From NCBI GenBank assembly GCA_013423325.1, contig BLJB01000130.1, positions 213,868 to 277,867 on the forward strand: a DNA stretch of 64,000 nucleotides, given 5' to 3'. The position numbers and the translations under genes were made by a program. Numbering within the stretch: position 1 is the first letter of the stretch; the number at the start of each line of letters is the position of its first letter. Below, piece after piece: positions 9,872-20,796 of this stretch. The notes beneath the pieces were generated by a model, which saw only the letters and a list, made by a program, of their open reading frames with translations, did not search any database and was not told the DNA's origin. Origin of the DNA: Usnea hakonensis (Eukaryota > Ascomycota > Lecanoromycetes > Lecanorales > Parmeliaceae).

Positions 9872-10721
9872 CTACCAATCAGTAGACACTGCGTCCTCCA
9901 CTGAGGGCTTGCAATCACTGTGATAAAGCTGGTCAATAAAAAGCTGTGGTAAAATAGAAAAGGTTGACAGCATTGAAGATTATAACTCACCTCCTTCTTG
10001 CCATCGTCGTGGATATGATAGTTGGAGCGGACAGCCCTGAAGTCGAAGATTTTCTTCTTAGTTCCAGCCCGCTCTTCGTACAATGACTTGGCCAGATCCA
10101 TGAGAAACAGCTGCGGGTACAGACCCTTTCGCTTTTCGGTCAACACATTATCAATATTCGTCAATGCTACTTTGAATGTGAACAAGTCTACCATCAATTT
10201 CCGCAGAGGTGAACCATCAAGTGTGTTCTCATAGATGAAATTGAGCCGGTTAGCTGGTACATGGTTCATGGCCACATGTTTGTCGATGAAAACATCAATA
10301 GCCTCATTCTGCAGCCTCGGGATTCCACGAACGTCTCCAAACAGGTAGATGTCAAGCAGTACAGTCCAACAAATATCCTTGGCGATCTCATGCGATTCGA
10401 GGATGTTCCCGGTGTAGAGCCAGAGTTGGAAGTGGGAAAACGCGACGGGATCATCGTCTGGCAATTCTAGGACCTGATCTTTGGATTCTTTGAATTCTCC
10501 CTCCAACGCTGCTTTGAAGTATGGTGCGGAACGGCACAGAGTATCTTTATGTACCATGAATGTCTTCTCATGGCCAACCTTGACCTGGACAACCGCACTG
10601 AAAGAGTCTCTGTTATGTATAAGTAACGGTGAATGCATTGACGGTTTGGTTCCGCTGATTACCTAGTAAGTCGACTCTTCTTACAGACACGCTCCGCTGA
10701 CTCTTCAGCTTCTGGCGCCAT
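9872..10721 (-). CDS. BTB/POZ domain protein 2
   Basis: Complement of 9872..9928, 9991..10609 and 10663..10721; 244 aa. The first exon encodes MAPEAEESAERVCKKSRLT and is joined by a 53-nt intron to RDSFSAVVQVKVG. The BTB core shows MVHKDTLCRSAPYFKAALEG and FQLWLYTGNI, then LLDIYLFGDVRGIPRLQNEA. The last short exon (LYHSDCKPSVEDAVSTDW) follows a GTGAGT donor and keeps frame. Same family as the neighbour at 8575: both have the FKAALEG motif, a LLD(L/I)Y block and a (W/Y)HIH motif before the C-terminus. No catalytic domain. Function unknown; a protein-interaction adaptor is the family-based inference. Confidence 0.82.
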
Positions 10722-10966
10722 CGTGGCCGTGGTAGTCAGGGCTTGAAGATGGAGGGATTAACAGGCCCGAAGGTATGTGGAAGCTCTGAAGTTTGACGAA
10801 ATTTTGCACCGTCAACCGGACCAAATTGCGAAAGCAAAGTGTTACAAAAATTGTCGCTGGTGAGGATATGCCTGAAGCGCAATTCAACAAAATCGAGGAT
10901 GAATAATTCACTTTGTAGTAGTGGAGCAACCCAAGCAGCATTGGTGCCTTGATCATTTTTTCACAG

Positions 10967-11662
10967 TTATGTGGTGACAGAACCGGAGTCCACACTATCA
11001 CTGCCACTCCATATCTCTCTACTCTCCCTCTCAACCTTTGCCATAGCTTGCGCTACTGCTTCTAATTTGCCCACAACATCCACGACACCCTGTCCCACTC
11101 TGTTAAAATACTTATCGTTCGCTGCCCGTCTTCTTTTGGCTTCAGCAATATCCTCTTCTTCCACAGACTCCCCATCAATCTTCTCATCCGTCATGCGTTC
11201 GTCCTTTACTTCCCAAGTTTTCACCCTAGACATTTCTGCCTTATCCTCTTCATCAGCCTCGCTCTTTCCCCAAGCCTTCGCCAATCCAATTTGCGCCTCC
11301 CTCAACTCGTCTAACGCAGCGCTATGTGCCGAACCGAAGACATGGGTGCTACTGAATGCACTCAGCTCCACTTCAGCCAAGGTCGCTTGCATCTCCGCCC
11401 AGAGAGCATCGGTGCGATCACCTTCCGTTTGAGATGGCTGCGGTGGCTGCGGACGTGCACGGCCAAGGGGTGCTGATGCAGGATCAGGGCCACGAGCGGA
11501 GCGGGAGCGGAGAAGAGGAGCACGGGGCTGCGAGGGACCTGGGGCTGCTGGTGGGAGGCTTATGTTGGAGGCATTTCGAGACGGAGGTCCTAGGAAGAGA
11601 GAGGGTGGTGGAGGGCGCTGGGGATGATGAGTTGCAGCAGAAGAAGGTGAGAGGGCCGACAT
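10967..11662 (-). CDS. Conserved fungal protein of unknown function
   Basis: Single-exon reading of 231 aa from ATG 11662 (MSALSPSSAATHH). The open frame continues another 20 codons upstream without ATG, so an upstream exon is possible. The N-terminal 80 residues are Pro/Ser/Arg-rich and disordered. The middle shows a conserved-looking helical block (ALWAEMQATLAEVELSAFSS, then a HVFG motif and ALDELREAQIGLAKAWGKSE). The C-terminal third is highly charged and could form a coiled coil (EEEDIAEAKRRRAANDKYFN). It looks like a family annotated in other fungi only as a domain of unknown function; I cannot name it safely. Tandem minus-strand neighbour of the BTB2 gene, 245 bp from its start codon. 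Confidence 0.7.
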   Translation of the reverse strand: MSALSPSSAATHHPQRPPPPSLFLGPPSRNASNISLPPAAPGPSQPRAPLLRSRSARGPDPASAPLGRARPQPPQPSQTEGDRTDALWAEMQATLAEVELSAFSSTHVFGSAHSAALDELREAQIGLAKAWGKSEADEEDKAEMSRVKTWEVKDERMTDEKIDGESVEEEDIAEAKRRRAANDKYFNRVGQGVVDVVGKLEAVAQAMAKVERESREIWSGSDSVDSGSVTT

Positions 11663-12096
11663 TGCATAGTCCGACGTCAACGATTGCCGCGATTGAAGTT
11701 TTGGAGCGAACGACGATCGCAAGGAGTCTTCTCTGGGTCACCCAAAGGAAGCATAGCCTGATACCGCAGCTCCTCAGTAATAAAATGAGCGAAACTCTCC
11801 CAAAACTGTTTGCGAAAAGAGAGATTCGAAGCAATATAGAGAACGGTGCTCGCGCTAATCTCATAGGGCTGAGTCCACCCACAATTCGCTTAGGTTTTCG
11901 GGGCATACCTCCTCACCAACGACAGCTTTGCACAACAACGGAAAGAAGTTTGTATTGCGATCACAGACCTATCGGTAGGTACTTGAATTGATGTACAATT
12001 CCCTTCCTCCCTCAGCTTCTCTATAGCCCATCCTTTATCCCCAGAGAGAGACATCTTGCCTCCAAACATTAGCTGACACTGTCCTGCCCAGCAATC
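11663..12096. other. RPS23 upstream region with an unresolved minus-strand open frame
   Basis: 434 bp between divergent genes. The 100 bp before the RPS23 ATG is pyrimidine-rich (CCCTTCCTCCCTCAGC), as is usual for ribosomal protein 5' leaders. On the minus strand a frame open from about 11889 to the stop at 11677 reads PYEISASTVLYIASNLSFRK and ends LQNFNRGNR; its composition looks protein-like but I found no convincing start codon. See findings. Confidence 0.5.
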
Positions 12097-12608
12097 ATGG
12101 GTAAAGGAAAGCCCCGTGGCCTTAATGCCGCCCGCAAGCTGCGAACTCATCGACGAGAGGGCCGCTGGGCTGATCTCCACTACAAGAAGCGTCTCCTCGG
12201 TACCGCCTACAAATCCTCACCCTTTGGTGGTTCCTCGCACGCAAAGGGCATTGTACTGGAAAAAGTGGGCGTGGAAGCCAAGCAACCGAACAGCGCTATC
12301 AGGAAATGTGTCAGGGTGCAGTTGATCAAGAACGGGAAGAAGGTTACCGCTTTCGGTGGGTCTTTGAAGTGCTCTTTTTAAGACGATGGGTTTGGGCACA
12401 AGGTGGCTGATATTCATAAATGGTGACAGTGCCCAATGACGGTTGCTTGAATTTCGTGGATGAGAACGACGAGGTGCTACTCTCCGGATTCGGTCGAAAG
12501 GGCAAGGCTAAAGGTGATATTCCTGGTGTACGATTCAAGGTTGTGAAGGTGTCCGGGGTGGGACTGTCAGCACTGTGGAAGGAGAAGAAGGAAAAGCCCA
12601 GATCGTAG
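12097..12608 (+). CDS. RPS23: 40S ribosomal protein S23 (uS12)
   Basis: Exons 12097..12355 and 12430..12608, 145 aa, exactly the length usual for eukaryotic uS12. The protein starts MGKGKPRGLNAARKLRTHRR and contains the decoding-centre loop KQPNSAIRKCVRVQLIKNGK, the most conserved part of the family (the proline of KQPNSA is the site hydroxylated in yeast and animals). The 74-nt intron (GTGGGT...ACAG) joins KKVTAF to VPNDGCLNFVDEN. The tail is KVSGVGLSALWKEKKEKPRS. Part of the small subunit at the decoding site. The start context AATCATGGG and the pyrimidine-rich leader support this ATG. Convergent with the cytidylyltransferase gene. Confidence 0.97.
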
Positions 12609-12920
12609 GATAAGATGGAATAGAGCAGAGGAGGAGTGTTTTGTCGTCATAGATACGCAATAGCAAAGACTTTGCTGATCTCGATATTCGTCAAAGCCTC
12701 ATGCTTCATATTCGTGCCAGCCAGGCCTTTGGTCTACATCACAGCATAAATCTTCCTCTTTGTCTTGCCCATTATACGAGAATACCAGAATGTCCCTATC
12801 TTTATTGATGAAAGAAATGAGGATTATACTGTTTGATATGGTGGGTTACAGACCAAGAACCTATACTACCGTGTCCACAGGCACAATTGACGGCCACCGT
12901 CGTTTTCCGAACTCGAAAGG
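12609..12920. other. intergenic between RPS23 and PCT1 3' ends
   Basis: 312 bp between convergent genes; presumably two 3' UTRs. Nothing further seen. Confidence 0.55.
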
Positions 12921-14505
12921 TCAAGCCTTGGTGTCCATCATGTCTGCAATATCCGAAATTGAGGGTTCTACTCTCCTCCCTCTCGCAGGTGTCTTTTCTT
13001 CCTTTGGACTCTTTGCATCGGAGCTGTCGTCTTCGCTTTCGCCACTGCCAGGCTGACTTCCACGCAAAGAGGTACGACTTCGGGTCATCTTTCTAAAATT
13101 CAGTGACAACTCGACAAGACAGGCGGCATGACAGCTTACCCAAGATCTTACGCCCCCGATTAGACCAAGGCTGTATCCCGTTGCAAAGTCGCTGCTTGCT
13201 CCGCGACGACCCCCAGGGCTCTCTGGCCTTGGTACATCAAGATGAGCTAGATGCGCAAGAGCTGCAGGACTAGACTTATGTCCTGCAGAAAGGTCCTCAC
13301 TTCCATTTCTACTGGGGCCTCTTGCAGGGCTGCCGGGCCTACTGCTCTGCCAGAATTGTCGCAGCTCTTTCGTAAGCTCCAGGCCGGTGGTGGACCAATT
13401 GTTTCGAACGCTATCACGTAACTCCATGGCATGGCGTTTTAGATCCAATTCGTTCTTCTTGAGCCATGAAACATTGAGCTCCTGGCGAGATGTGCCACGT
13501 TTAAGCTGACGAGCGATGTATTTCTCGTAATCTCTGACAATCCTAAAGAGATGGTCAAAAACGACAGCAGCGGAGGGTACCTGGTTATGAGCATACTTTG
13601 TAATGATCCCTGTGGTACTGACGCCCTCTGTCCTTTGCGTCACTAGAAATTTGCCCTCTCTCTTTATAGGTGTGTAGATATCGTCCCCCTCATCTGCTCC
13701 GTAGGGCAGGTCGTCGTGAGCCACGTAGTCAATCTTGTATTTGTCCAGAAACTCAGGTGTTACGATCCATGGACAATTTGGGATAACTTCGTCAACCCAT
13801 TTGCAATGGCGGAGAGTCTCTGCCCGTTCGGCGCCGGACAGAACCGTCAGTCCCTTCCGTTTATGCGTCTCTGCATCTCCAGTGACTCCCACCATCAGGA
13901 AAACATCTGGGAAAGCGTTTTTTGCCTGCTCCAATTGCCGCATGTGCCTAGTGCAATGGTCAATGTAGATAGTACAAGGTAGAGAACGTTGGATCCCACC
14001 CAAGATGGAACAAATCAAAGACACCATCGGCATAGATTCGCACTGGTCGACCTGTAGGTGGTGGATTGGTATGGAATCCAACAGGATCTTGCAGACCTCC
14101 TCTTGCTGGCGGAGGCATGGCTTTACTGTCTTCCAATTTCAAGTCTGGCCGCTGTTTATTGGACGAACTCTTTGTTCTACGTTTCGTGTGCCCGCCTTCC
14201 TCGGGTGTATTTTCACTTTCGTCGGCATCGGTTTGATTAATACTTGGTATAGCACCATTGGTGGGACCGTCCGCGGCGTTAGACCTTGTTCTTGGTCGTT
14301 TATTGGAGGCGCTGACGGAGTCTAGAGATGCTGCAGACTTCTTGTGCTTTACAGTGGTGACAGCTTGAGAAGCTGAATCCGCCGCATCTTCGCCTGAAGC
14401 ATCTCGAGATGACGGCTGGAGGTCCGTCGCTGGGGATTGTATAGTCGAAGTTTGTAAAGAAGTTCGCTTCCTTTTTCCGGAGCTGTTTGAGGAAGGAGAC
14501 GGCAT
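12921..14505 (-). CDS. PCT1: Choline-phosphate cytidylyltransferase
   Basis: Complement of 12921..13088, 13140..13947 and 14000..14505; 493 aa. It converts CTP and phosphocholine to CDP-choline, the rate-setting step of the Kennedy pathway to phosphatidylcholine. The nucleotidyltransferase fold shows RIYADGVFDLFHLGH (HxGH motif, its codons split by the 52-nt first intron), FLMVGVTGD, HCKWVDEVIP, DYVAHDDLPY and the RTEGVSTTGIITK signature. A basic, Ser-rich N-terminus (GKRKRTS) may act as nuclear signal. After the domain comes a helix-rich region resembling the membrane-sensing part, then a Ser/Pro-rich tail likely phosphorylated. ATG 14505 (MPSPSSNSSGKRKR) is preferred over the upstream in-frame ATG at 14535. 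The last intron (13089..13139) has a good GTAAGC donor and keeps the frame. Confidence 0.94.
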
Positions 14506-15523
14506 GGCAGTACGAGGTAATAAGATAGGGATCACTTCATTTGGTAGTGGGATGCTTTCTGACTTTAGGTCAAGGGAAGAATGATACAGGTTTGACTTGA
14601 AGGTGGAAAAAATGAAAATATGAGGGTGAATTGAAGGCTTAAGCGTTGGAATCGAAGTATATTTTCAAAGTCAGTCTGGTTGGTTCGTTTGTTAGAGTAC
14701 AAAAACAAGGAAAAGACTCGAGGTGAGAATCACTACTTTACATCGCAATTTATTGAAGTACTTGTAATTAAAAATCGCGAGATTTCTTGGTTTCGCTACT
14801 TCTGCGCTGAAATCGTCATCTCAGCTTTGCCTTACGGAGTACTTTACCTTTACCTTACTTAGTCAGCCCTACAAGACACTAGAAATGCTATATTGTCGCG
14901 ACTCCTTAGACATCAAAACTTGATTGGATTTTGGAAAATGATTGTATGCGTGAATTGAGGTGAGCCTGTCTCATCGAGGTACAATGGCACTCCGCAGCTT
15001 CTCACGCCACGAGCATGCGAATTGGACAGTACTTGGTAACTTCGACGATCTTTTCTCTCAACTAGCTTAGCCTAAGAGAGTAAAGTGTGAGATACTCGTC
15101 GAGTAAATCAAAGGCGAACATAAGTGCAGGCGCTTTATGGTGTCTATCAGCTTGTGACATAACTCCTGATGATGCAGGACTTTCACGAGTGGCACCTGGA
15201 GAACCGAGGGCCATGGAGAAAGAAAGGGGGGAATCAAGATACTAGAGGAATATGATGGAACACTATGGACAAGTCCATCTCTGTTGTCCCATAATGCGTG
15301 GTGCGTGGCGGCAAACGTAGCTAGCTGAGATCGCGGATGACTTCAGACCGATGCTCCGTTTGAAAGAACCGCCACTTGTACTGTCGAGTATGATGACCCT
15401 CGCTATTGGGGTAGTCACACACTCGTGATGGAACACATAAGTATCGTAGCTCGTGAAGATCCGAACGAGCCACAAGGAAAAGGCATTCGAACGTGAGATT
15501 AAGACAGTAGGACATGGGGTAGT
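14506..15523. other. intergenic, PCT1 promoter and PP2C 3' side
   Basis: 1018 bp. Contains a TACGGAGTA motif at 14833..14841 next to TTACCTTTACCTTAC. No gene recognised on either strand. Confidence 0.55.
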
Positions 15524-17378
15524 CTACTTTTTGTCATCGCTTGTCGGTGGGGTGACAAGTTTTTCGGGCAGTGCGCTCTCTGGAATTACTTTGAGATTTG
15601 TTTTTGCGGTATCGGTGACATCGGATTTTTCTGATGTGGTCGATGAAGGCGTGTCAAACGGATTTTGCTCCATAGACTCGGGTGTCTGTTGCCTGTCGGA
15701 GATGCCATGAGACTCAGGTCCTGGAGTTTCCTCCCGTCCATTTCTGCTTTCCTCGTCCAGCTTCATTTGGCCCTTGCTGACTTGACTTGCAAGGTCCTTG
15801 TCTTCCTCTTCATGATCAAACATCTCCGTTTCGTCACTGTCAGTCATGACTTCGGTCCCATCTCCAAGGAGTATAATTCTGCCAGATCGACCCCCGACAG
15901 CACGATTGCGTTGATCCAGGTCGAGATCATAGTCATCTCCACTGTCTTCGAAATTTTGTCGCATACCGGGACCGCGGAATTCTGCTGTTGAGCTCACTGT
16001 AAGTATCAACCAACATATGCAGGTACGGAAGAAAATACCATATTCTGGGGCTGCACAAGGACCATCACCCTTGGCTACCCGATCCCCGATCTCTTTATAC
16101 CACTCGTCCTTGCTCTTCCCCCTCAGAAGAGCAATAACAATCATTGTCATGTTGTCACAGCCTACGCCCCCAGTTTCGCTATTCGAGGCGAGGCAATTGT
16201 CCATCATGTTTTCGCTAATCTTGGAAAGCTCCTGTTTGGCTGCAATACCGCGTCTGACAAACTCAACAACAGCTTGCGATGACTGACAGTCCCATATTCC
16301 TGTAAAGTGGCTGTCAGTGGACGTGCATAATCTAATACGTAGCTATCCGTCTGCGTACCATCACAAGCAATTACAAGAAACTCGTCATCATCGGTGATCG
16401 TATGAGCAATGACATCAGGAAATGCGGTTACAATTTGCTGTTCAGGTAAGAGCTCGGCACTCTTTTTAAATTCGAAATCTCCGATGGCTCGAGACAGCGC
16501 AAGGTTGCCGTTGACACGACCAAAATCAACAAAACCCCCAGCAGCACATATTCGAGCTTTCTCTCCTGATTTAAACAGTAAGTTACTGCCTTTAAGAGTC
16601 AAGGTGATAGACATTTACCCTCGTTCTGAGGCTTATGATCGTACGATAAAGGTTTCGCTCTGCCTTTGACCCCAAGGACGGAACGTGAGTCACCAGCATT
16701 GCCCTAGGACTCATCAGCGGACAATACCTTAAGAAAGAATCAGAGACAATTACTGACCACGTATATCGTGGTTTTTGATATCAACCCCACAGACGCGGTG
16801 CAGCCGGAAACCTCTTCCTCGTACTTTGGATCTGTGTTTTTGGTCAGATTGGCCCTCAACCAGAAGTCCAAATGCTTACCACTTAGTATGGCTCGATCGG
16901 TCGCGAGGAATCCATCTTTGAGCGCTTGCTCAAAGTCCTTATTCTTGAACGCTTCTTGCTTTGCTAGAATTTTGTGTATGTTCTCGCCTGCAAATAGCGC
17001 AACCTTGTCTCCCCCATGTCCGTCGTACACCCCAAAGAAACTCAGTCGGTCTTCTGGACCTGCAGCTACAAATCCTTTATCCGCATCTTCTGCCTGCAGA
17101 TCTAATATAGCGGCATGTGCATCTTCCATACTGATACGCCACCCTTGCATAGCAGAAACGCCGAATGCCACTCGGTCATCCTGGCCATCGCTGGAGACCT
17201 GGGTTATGATGCTGTCAGCTCTATCTCAGCTTGATTGAGCGACAGTATGTTGTGACAGTGAGGCGCCAATCGTGGAAGTGGGCAATCAAGTGTATCACGC
17301 GACCTCGAGACTGGCGACTCAGGTAGGGCCATAAACACGCACCTTCTCGACTACCGGCTCAGACAAAGTTTGACCCAT
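15524..17378 (-). CDS. PTC2: PP2C-type protein phosphatase (Ptc2/Ptc3 family)
   Basis: Seven exons, complement of 15524..15996, 16039..16299, 16359..16565, 16619..16703, 16758..16831, 16880..17198 and 17343..17378; 484 aa, all phases closing. A metal-dependent Ser/Thr phosphatase. The motifs appear in order: GVSAMQGWRISMEDAH, FFGVYDGHGG (metal-binding Asp and Gly), VSGCTASVGLI, GNAGDSRSVLG, LALSRAIGDFEFK, FLVIACDGIWD and GVGCDNMTMIVI (last metal-binding Asp). The N-terminus MGQTLSEP fits an N-myristoylation site (Gly2, Ser6) and is the usual start of this family. The C-terminal 150 residues are acidic and Ser/Thr-rich. In yeast, Ptc2/Ptc3 counteract HOG and DNA-checkpoint kinases; transfer of that role here is inference. 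The first intron is unusually long (144 nt). Confidence 0.95.
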
Positions 17379-17966
17379 ACTAACACCGCCTGAGAGAATC
17401 TTCTGGTCACCTTCTAGTCTTGCTCGGCGACCGATAGAGAGCAACGGAGGGCAATAGAGGGAGCGAGGGTCTTTTTTTGAGGGTCCACAATGTGGATAAA
17501 CAGGATCAGGCCAGTAAATAGTGTTTCTGTGAGAATTTCATGTACAATCAGAAACACGTAGTGTTCTAAGGGCGTCTATTGCTGTAGGTGTCTCCGAGCG
17601 TGAAAAGAAATTCTCTAAGAAGTCAGCTAGGCGTAATAAGTATTATCTATCATAGTAAAAGACGTACATCTTGCTCACTCATAATCTCACTCGCAAGTGG
17701 CGCACCAGGGCGAGATTGGGACCGAAGTATAGCCGTGAGCCCTAGACCGATACGGAGTAGTCTTGCAGTCCCTGCAGCCTACAGTACTTCGCATCTACGG
17801 ATAAGTACTCTGGAGTGCTCTCATTAGATTGGTCCCAAAGGCCCAGGTCGATAGGAATACGGTCCATTAAGAATAGAGATAAGTGCTATAACAGTAACAG
17901 TCTATCATCGGAACTGAGGAGCTCGTAAGACACTTTACGGAGTAAGCCTTTCAGCAATACGCACAC
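17379..17966. other. intergenic, PTC2 promoter and proton-channel 3' side
   Basis: 588 bp. Holds two TACGGAGTA motifs (17751..17759 and 17936..17944). No coding frame recognised. Confidence 0.55.
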
Positions 17967-18918
17967 TTATTGCTCGCTATCACTATTGTCGTCCACAGCT
18001 TGTAATTGGCGCTTCAACTCTTTATTTTCTGCCTCCAGCTTTTCTATCTTCTCATTAAGTTCCTCCATTTCTGCAAAGAATTGGAAGTCAGCAACATTTC
18101 ATTACAACGAGGCAATGCTAACATATTAAAATAGACTCAAGCATTGGAAGATGTCAGGGGTGGATGGATTCGATCGAATGTACGCACGGTCTGAAGCTCC
18201 AGCTGAGAATTCCTCGACGATCTTAAATATACGCCAAAGTCTCAGTATGACAACGATCGACGCTGCCTCCTCAAGCTCATCCTTCGGACCTGCACAGAAT
18301 TTGGAGTCAGCGTCTGTTCTGCATTCAAGAAGTCGACAGCTTCGATCTTAGAAACAAAACTACTTCTACGCCCTGAACGGAGCTTTGTGGCCCAACCACC
18401 GGCGTTGAATGGGAAGGGTGTGCGCCAAAATGGACATACAAACGTCAATGATGAAGCCCGCAATAATGATTGCAGCATCGAAGCAGTGGAACTTGGATTT
18501 GAAGTAACTGAACGAGCTGTTAGCATTGATCGCTCTGCCGGAAATGTACTCCTCACCTGAATCCAAAGGCCCAGATACAAGCCAGCAGCTCGACCATGAA
18601 TAGACAGCTAAACACAAGACTGACAATCCCAAGCGCATCCTGAGCCTTGGGCAGTCCATCACCAACGCTATCGCCTTTGCCACAAGAGCGATCACATATG
18701 TATAGGCTGATGAGGAAGTCCGCAAAGATACAACCCACATCCATAGATACAAGTAGCAACACAGCGTAGTGACCGTATATGGAGGAGAGGAAGCGCCGAG
18801 TCTGCTTGCGGGTCGAATTGTCGTAGGCGACTTGGAGGTAGTCATTATGCTTCGTCCCAGACTGCCGTTCCTCCAGACCGCCATCCTGAAGGAGGGGTTG
18901 GTTCTCGTCGCCACTCAT
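17967..18918 (-). CDS. Voltage-gated proton channel, Hv1 type
   Basis: Complement of 17967..18070, 18188..18289, 18440..18507 and 18557..18918; 211 aa, four exons, frame closing. A voltage-sensor domain without a pore domain. S1 carries the selectivity Asp (LLLVSMDVGCIFADF). S2 has the acidic charge-transfer residue (FMVELLACIW). S3 shows CFDAAIIIAGFIIDV with both aspartates. S4 reads ILRLWRIFKIVEEF, with three basic residues spaced by three: R, R and Lys where animal channels have a third Arg. After S4 a coiled coil follows (EELNEKIEKLEAENKELKRQ), as in Hv1 where it drives dimerisation, and an acidic end. Such channels conduct protons out of the cell when depolarised. It would sit in the plasma membrane; physiology in this fungus is inference. 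Divergent from the formyltransferase gene. Confidence 0.92.
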
Positions 18919-19179
18919 TGCAATGGTTGTTGGCTAGTCTATCTCCCAGAGGGTTGGTGTCTGGCTGGGCAAAAGCGAACGGAAACGGACGCTGGTCAAG
19001 ATATTTGCATTCGAGTCTCACGAATCTGCATGAATTAGCAAAGGCGAACGACAATGCCATGACAGCCATCGACCGGTAGCACCTACCATACTCACACCTT
19101 CGTGAACGATGAAAGGAAGATAAGGGTTCTGCCAAGAGATCGAGTCTTGGCAAGAAACTTGTAAAGTCCGGGTCCCTGC

Positions 19180-20563
19180 ATGAATCTTCACTCGTACTCT
19201 ATCCCTCTATCCCTAATTGCGAAAGAAATTTCTTCGCGTTACGAGATGCGACTACAGCCACGTCCGCTACTATTCACGTGCTCCCTCAAAAGGACGGGTC
19301 AAACACGTTCTTATGTTAGTCAAGTTACTTCTGAACCTTTACGTATCCTCTTCTGCGGATCGGATGACTTCAGTATTGCCTCTCTCCGAGCTCTATACAA
19401 GGTACACAAGCGAGACAAAGCCTTAATCGAGTCAATCGATGTCGTATGTCGACCGGCCAAGCCAGTAGGCAGAGGTTTTAAAAAAACACGAGAAGGTGAG
19501 TTCTTTCAAGCTCGGTTCTTCGTCTACTCTCTGAATTAGAACAAGTCCCCATTTCCCTGATTGCAAAGGACTTGGCCTTGTCTTTACATGAGATTGATAC
19601 TTTTACCAAGTGGAAGGTCCGTCGTTCGTGACTCCATTGTACAGACAGCAATAATGAAAAGGACTAGCCACCTATGCCTAATGGCTTGCCGATAAACTTG
19701 ATCGTTGCAGTCTCCTTTGGGCTTTTTGTACCTCCACGAATCCTTGAGGGGACCAGATATGGAGGGCTCAATGTCCACCCTTCCATGTTACCTGAGTATG
19801 GGATCATAGCACATATTCACCGCCTTCTCACAAGTAGTCTAATGCGTGCAGCTTCTATGGTCCTGCCCCGTTACATCACACCCTTCTATCGGGATGCCAA
19901 AGATCTGGAGTGACAGTACAGACCTTACATACCAAACATTTTGATCAAGGCACCATCCTTGCCCAGACACCCTACCCCGGGTTTGAGCATGGCTGTAAAA
20001 CTGTGTCAGAATTGTTGGCCTTGATGTCGACTAAAGGCGCAGAAATGCTCGTGCACTGCATCAACAATCATCTCTACTTGCAGTCAGCGGAAAGTTTTAT
20101 TAGGCGCCAAGAAGATCGGATTACCGGGACAGCACGTGCAGCTCCCAAAATAACTTCGCAGGACAAATACATAGATTGGGACACATGGACCGGTGAAGTA
20201 ATAGTCCGAAGACATCTTGCTATTGGCCCTCTATGGAGTTTCGTCAAGACCGCACGAAATACACGCAGGTTAATTTGGACTTCCGGTTTCTCTGTATCAG
20301 AAGAGGTTGCTGTTGGTATAGATCTTCCCGTTGGACAGCTAGTGGTATTGGGGAACGACAGTTTTGTCGATGAACAAGTCGCTTACATACGTACTTGTGA
20401 CGACCAAGTTCTCAAGGTCAATACAGTTAAGATTGAGGGTGGCGTAGAACTCCCACCCCTACAAGCTGCAAAAAAAGCCGACATGGTTGACCATAGCCGA
20501 TCTGGTCAGGATGACTCAGTGACTCGAATTGTGATATCTACGGACTCGCTCGATAATCGATAA
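19180..20563 (+). CDS. FMT1: Mitochondrial methionyl-tRNA formyltransferase
   Basis: Exons 19180..19495, 19546..19616, 19668..19795 and 19852..20563; 408 aa. It formylates initiator Met-tRNA with 10-formyl-tetrahydrofolate for mitochondrial translation. Visible: LRILFCGSDDFSIASLRAL (formyltransferase fold start), VGRGFKKTREVPISLIA, NLIVAVSFGLFVPPRIL, GGLNVHPSMLPDFYGPAPL (catalytic Asn and His in NVHPS) and the catalytic Asp in KHFDQGTILAQTP. The C-terminal half corresponds to the tRNA-binding domain and is weakly conserved. The second in-frame ATG (19246, MRLQPRPLLFTCSLKRTG) also gives a good mitochondrial presequence, so the start is uncertain by 22 codons. Introns are 50, 51 and 56 nt. Divergent from the proton channel, 261 bp apart. 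Confidence 0.92.
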
Positions 20564-20796
20564 TGAAGAGGATCGCAACGCTCTCGCAATCTTGGTAAAA
20601 GATAAGAAATTGAAAAAAACTCATCAGACTGAAAAATTGATACGTAGTGGCGAAACTCGATATCGCGGAACTATGCAGGGTCGGTCCGATGCGGGCATAA
20701 ATGCGGGGGAGCTGAATTTCAACTTCCGAGGGTCCCACTCAAAATGCAACATCAGCAAAGTTGTGAAAGATTGGATCCATAGTAAAAACAAGAAGA

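Noticed and set aside
11356..11991. 211-codon plus-strand frame
   Set aside because: Antisense to the N-terminal half of the gene at 10967..11662, low complexity, no recognisable protein.
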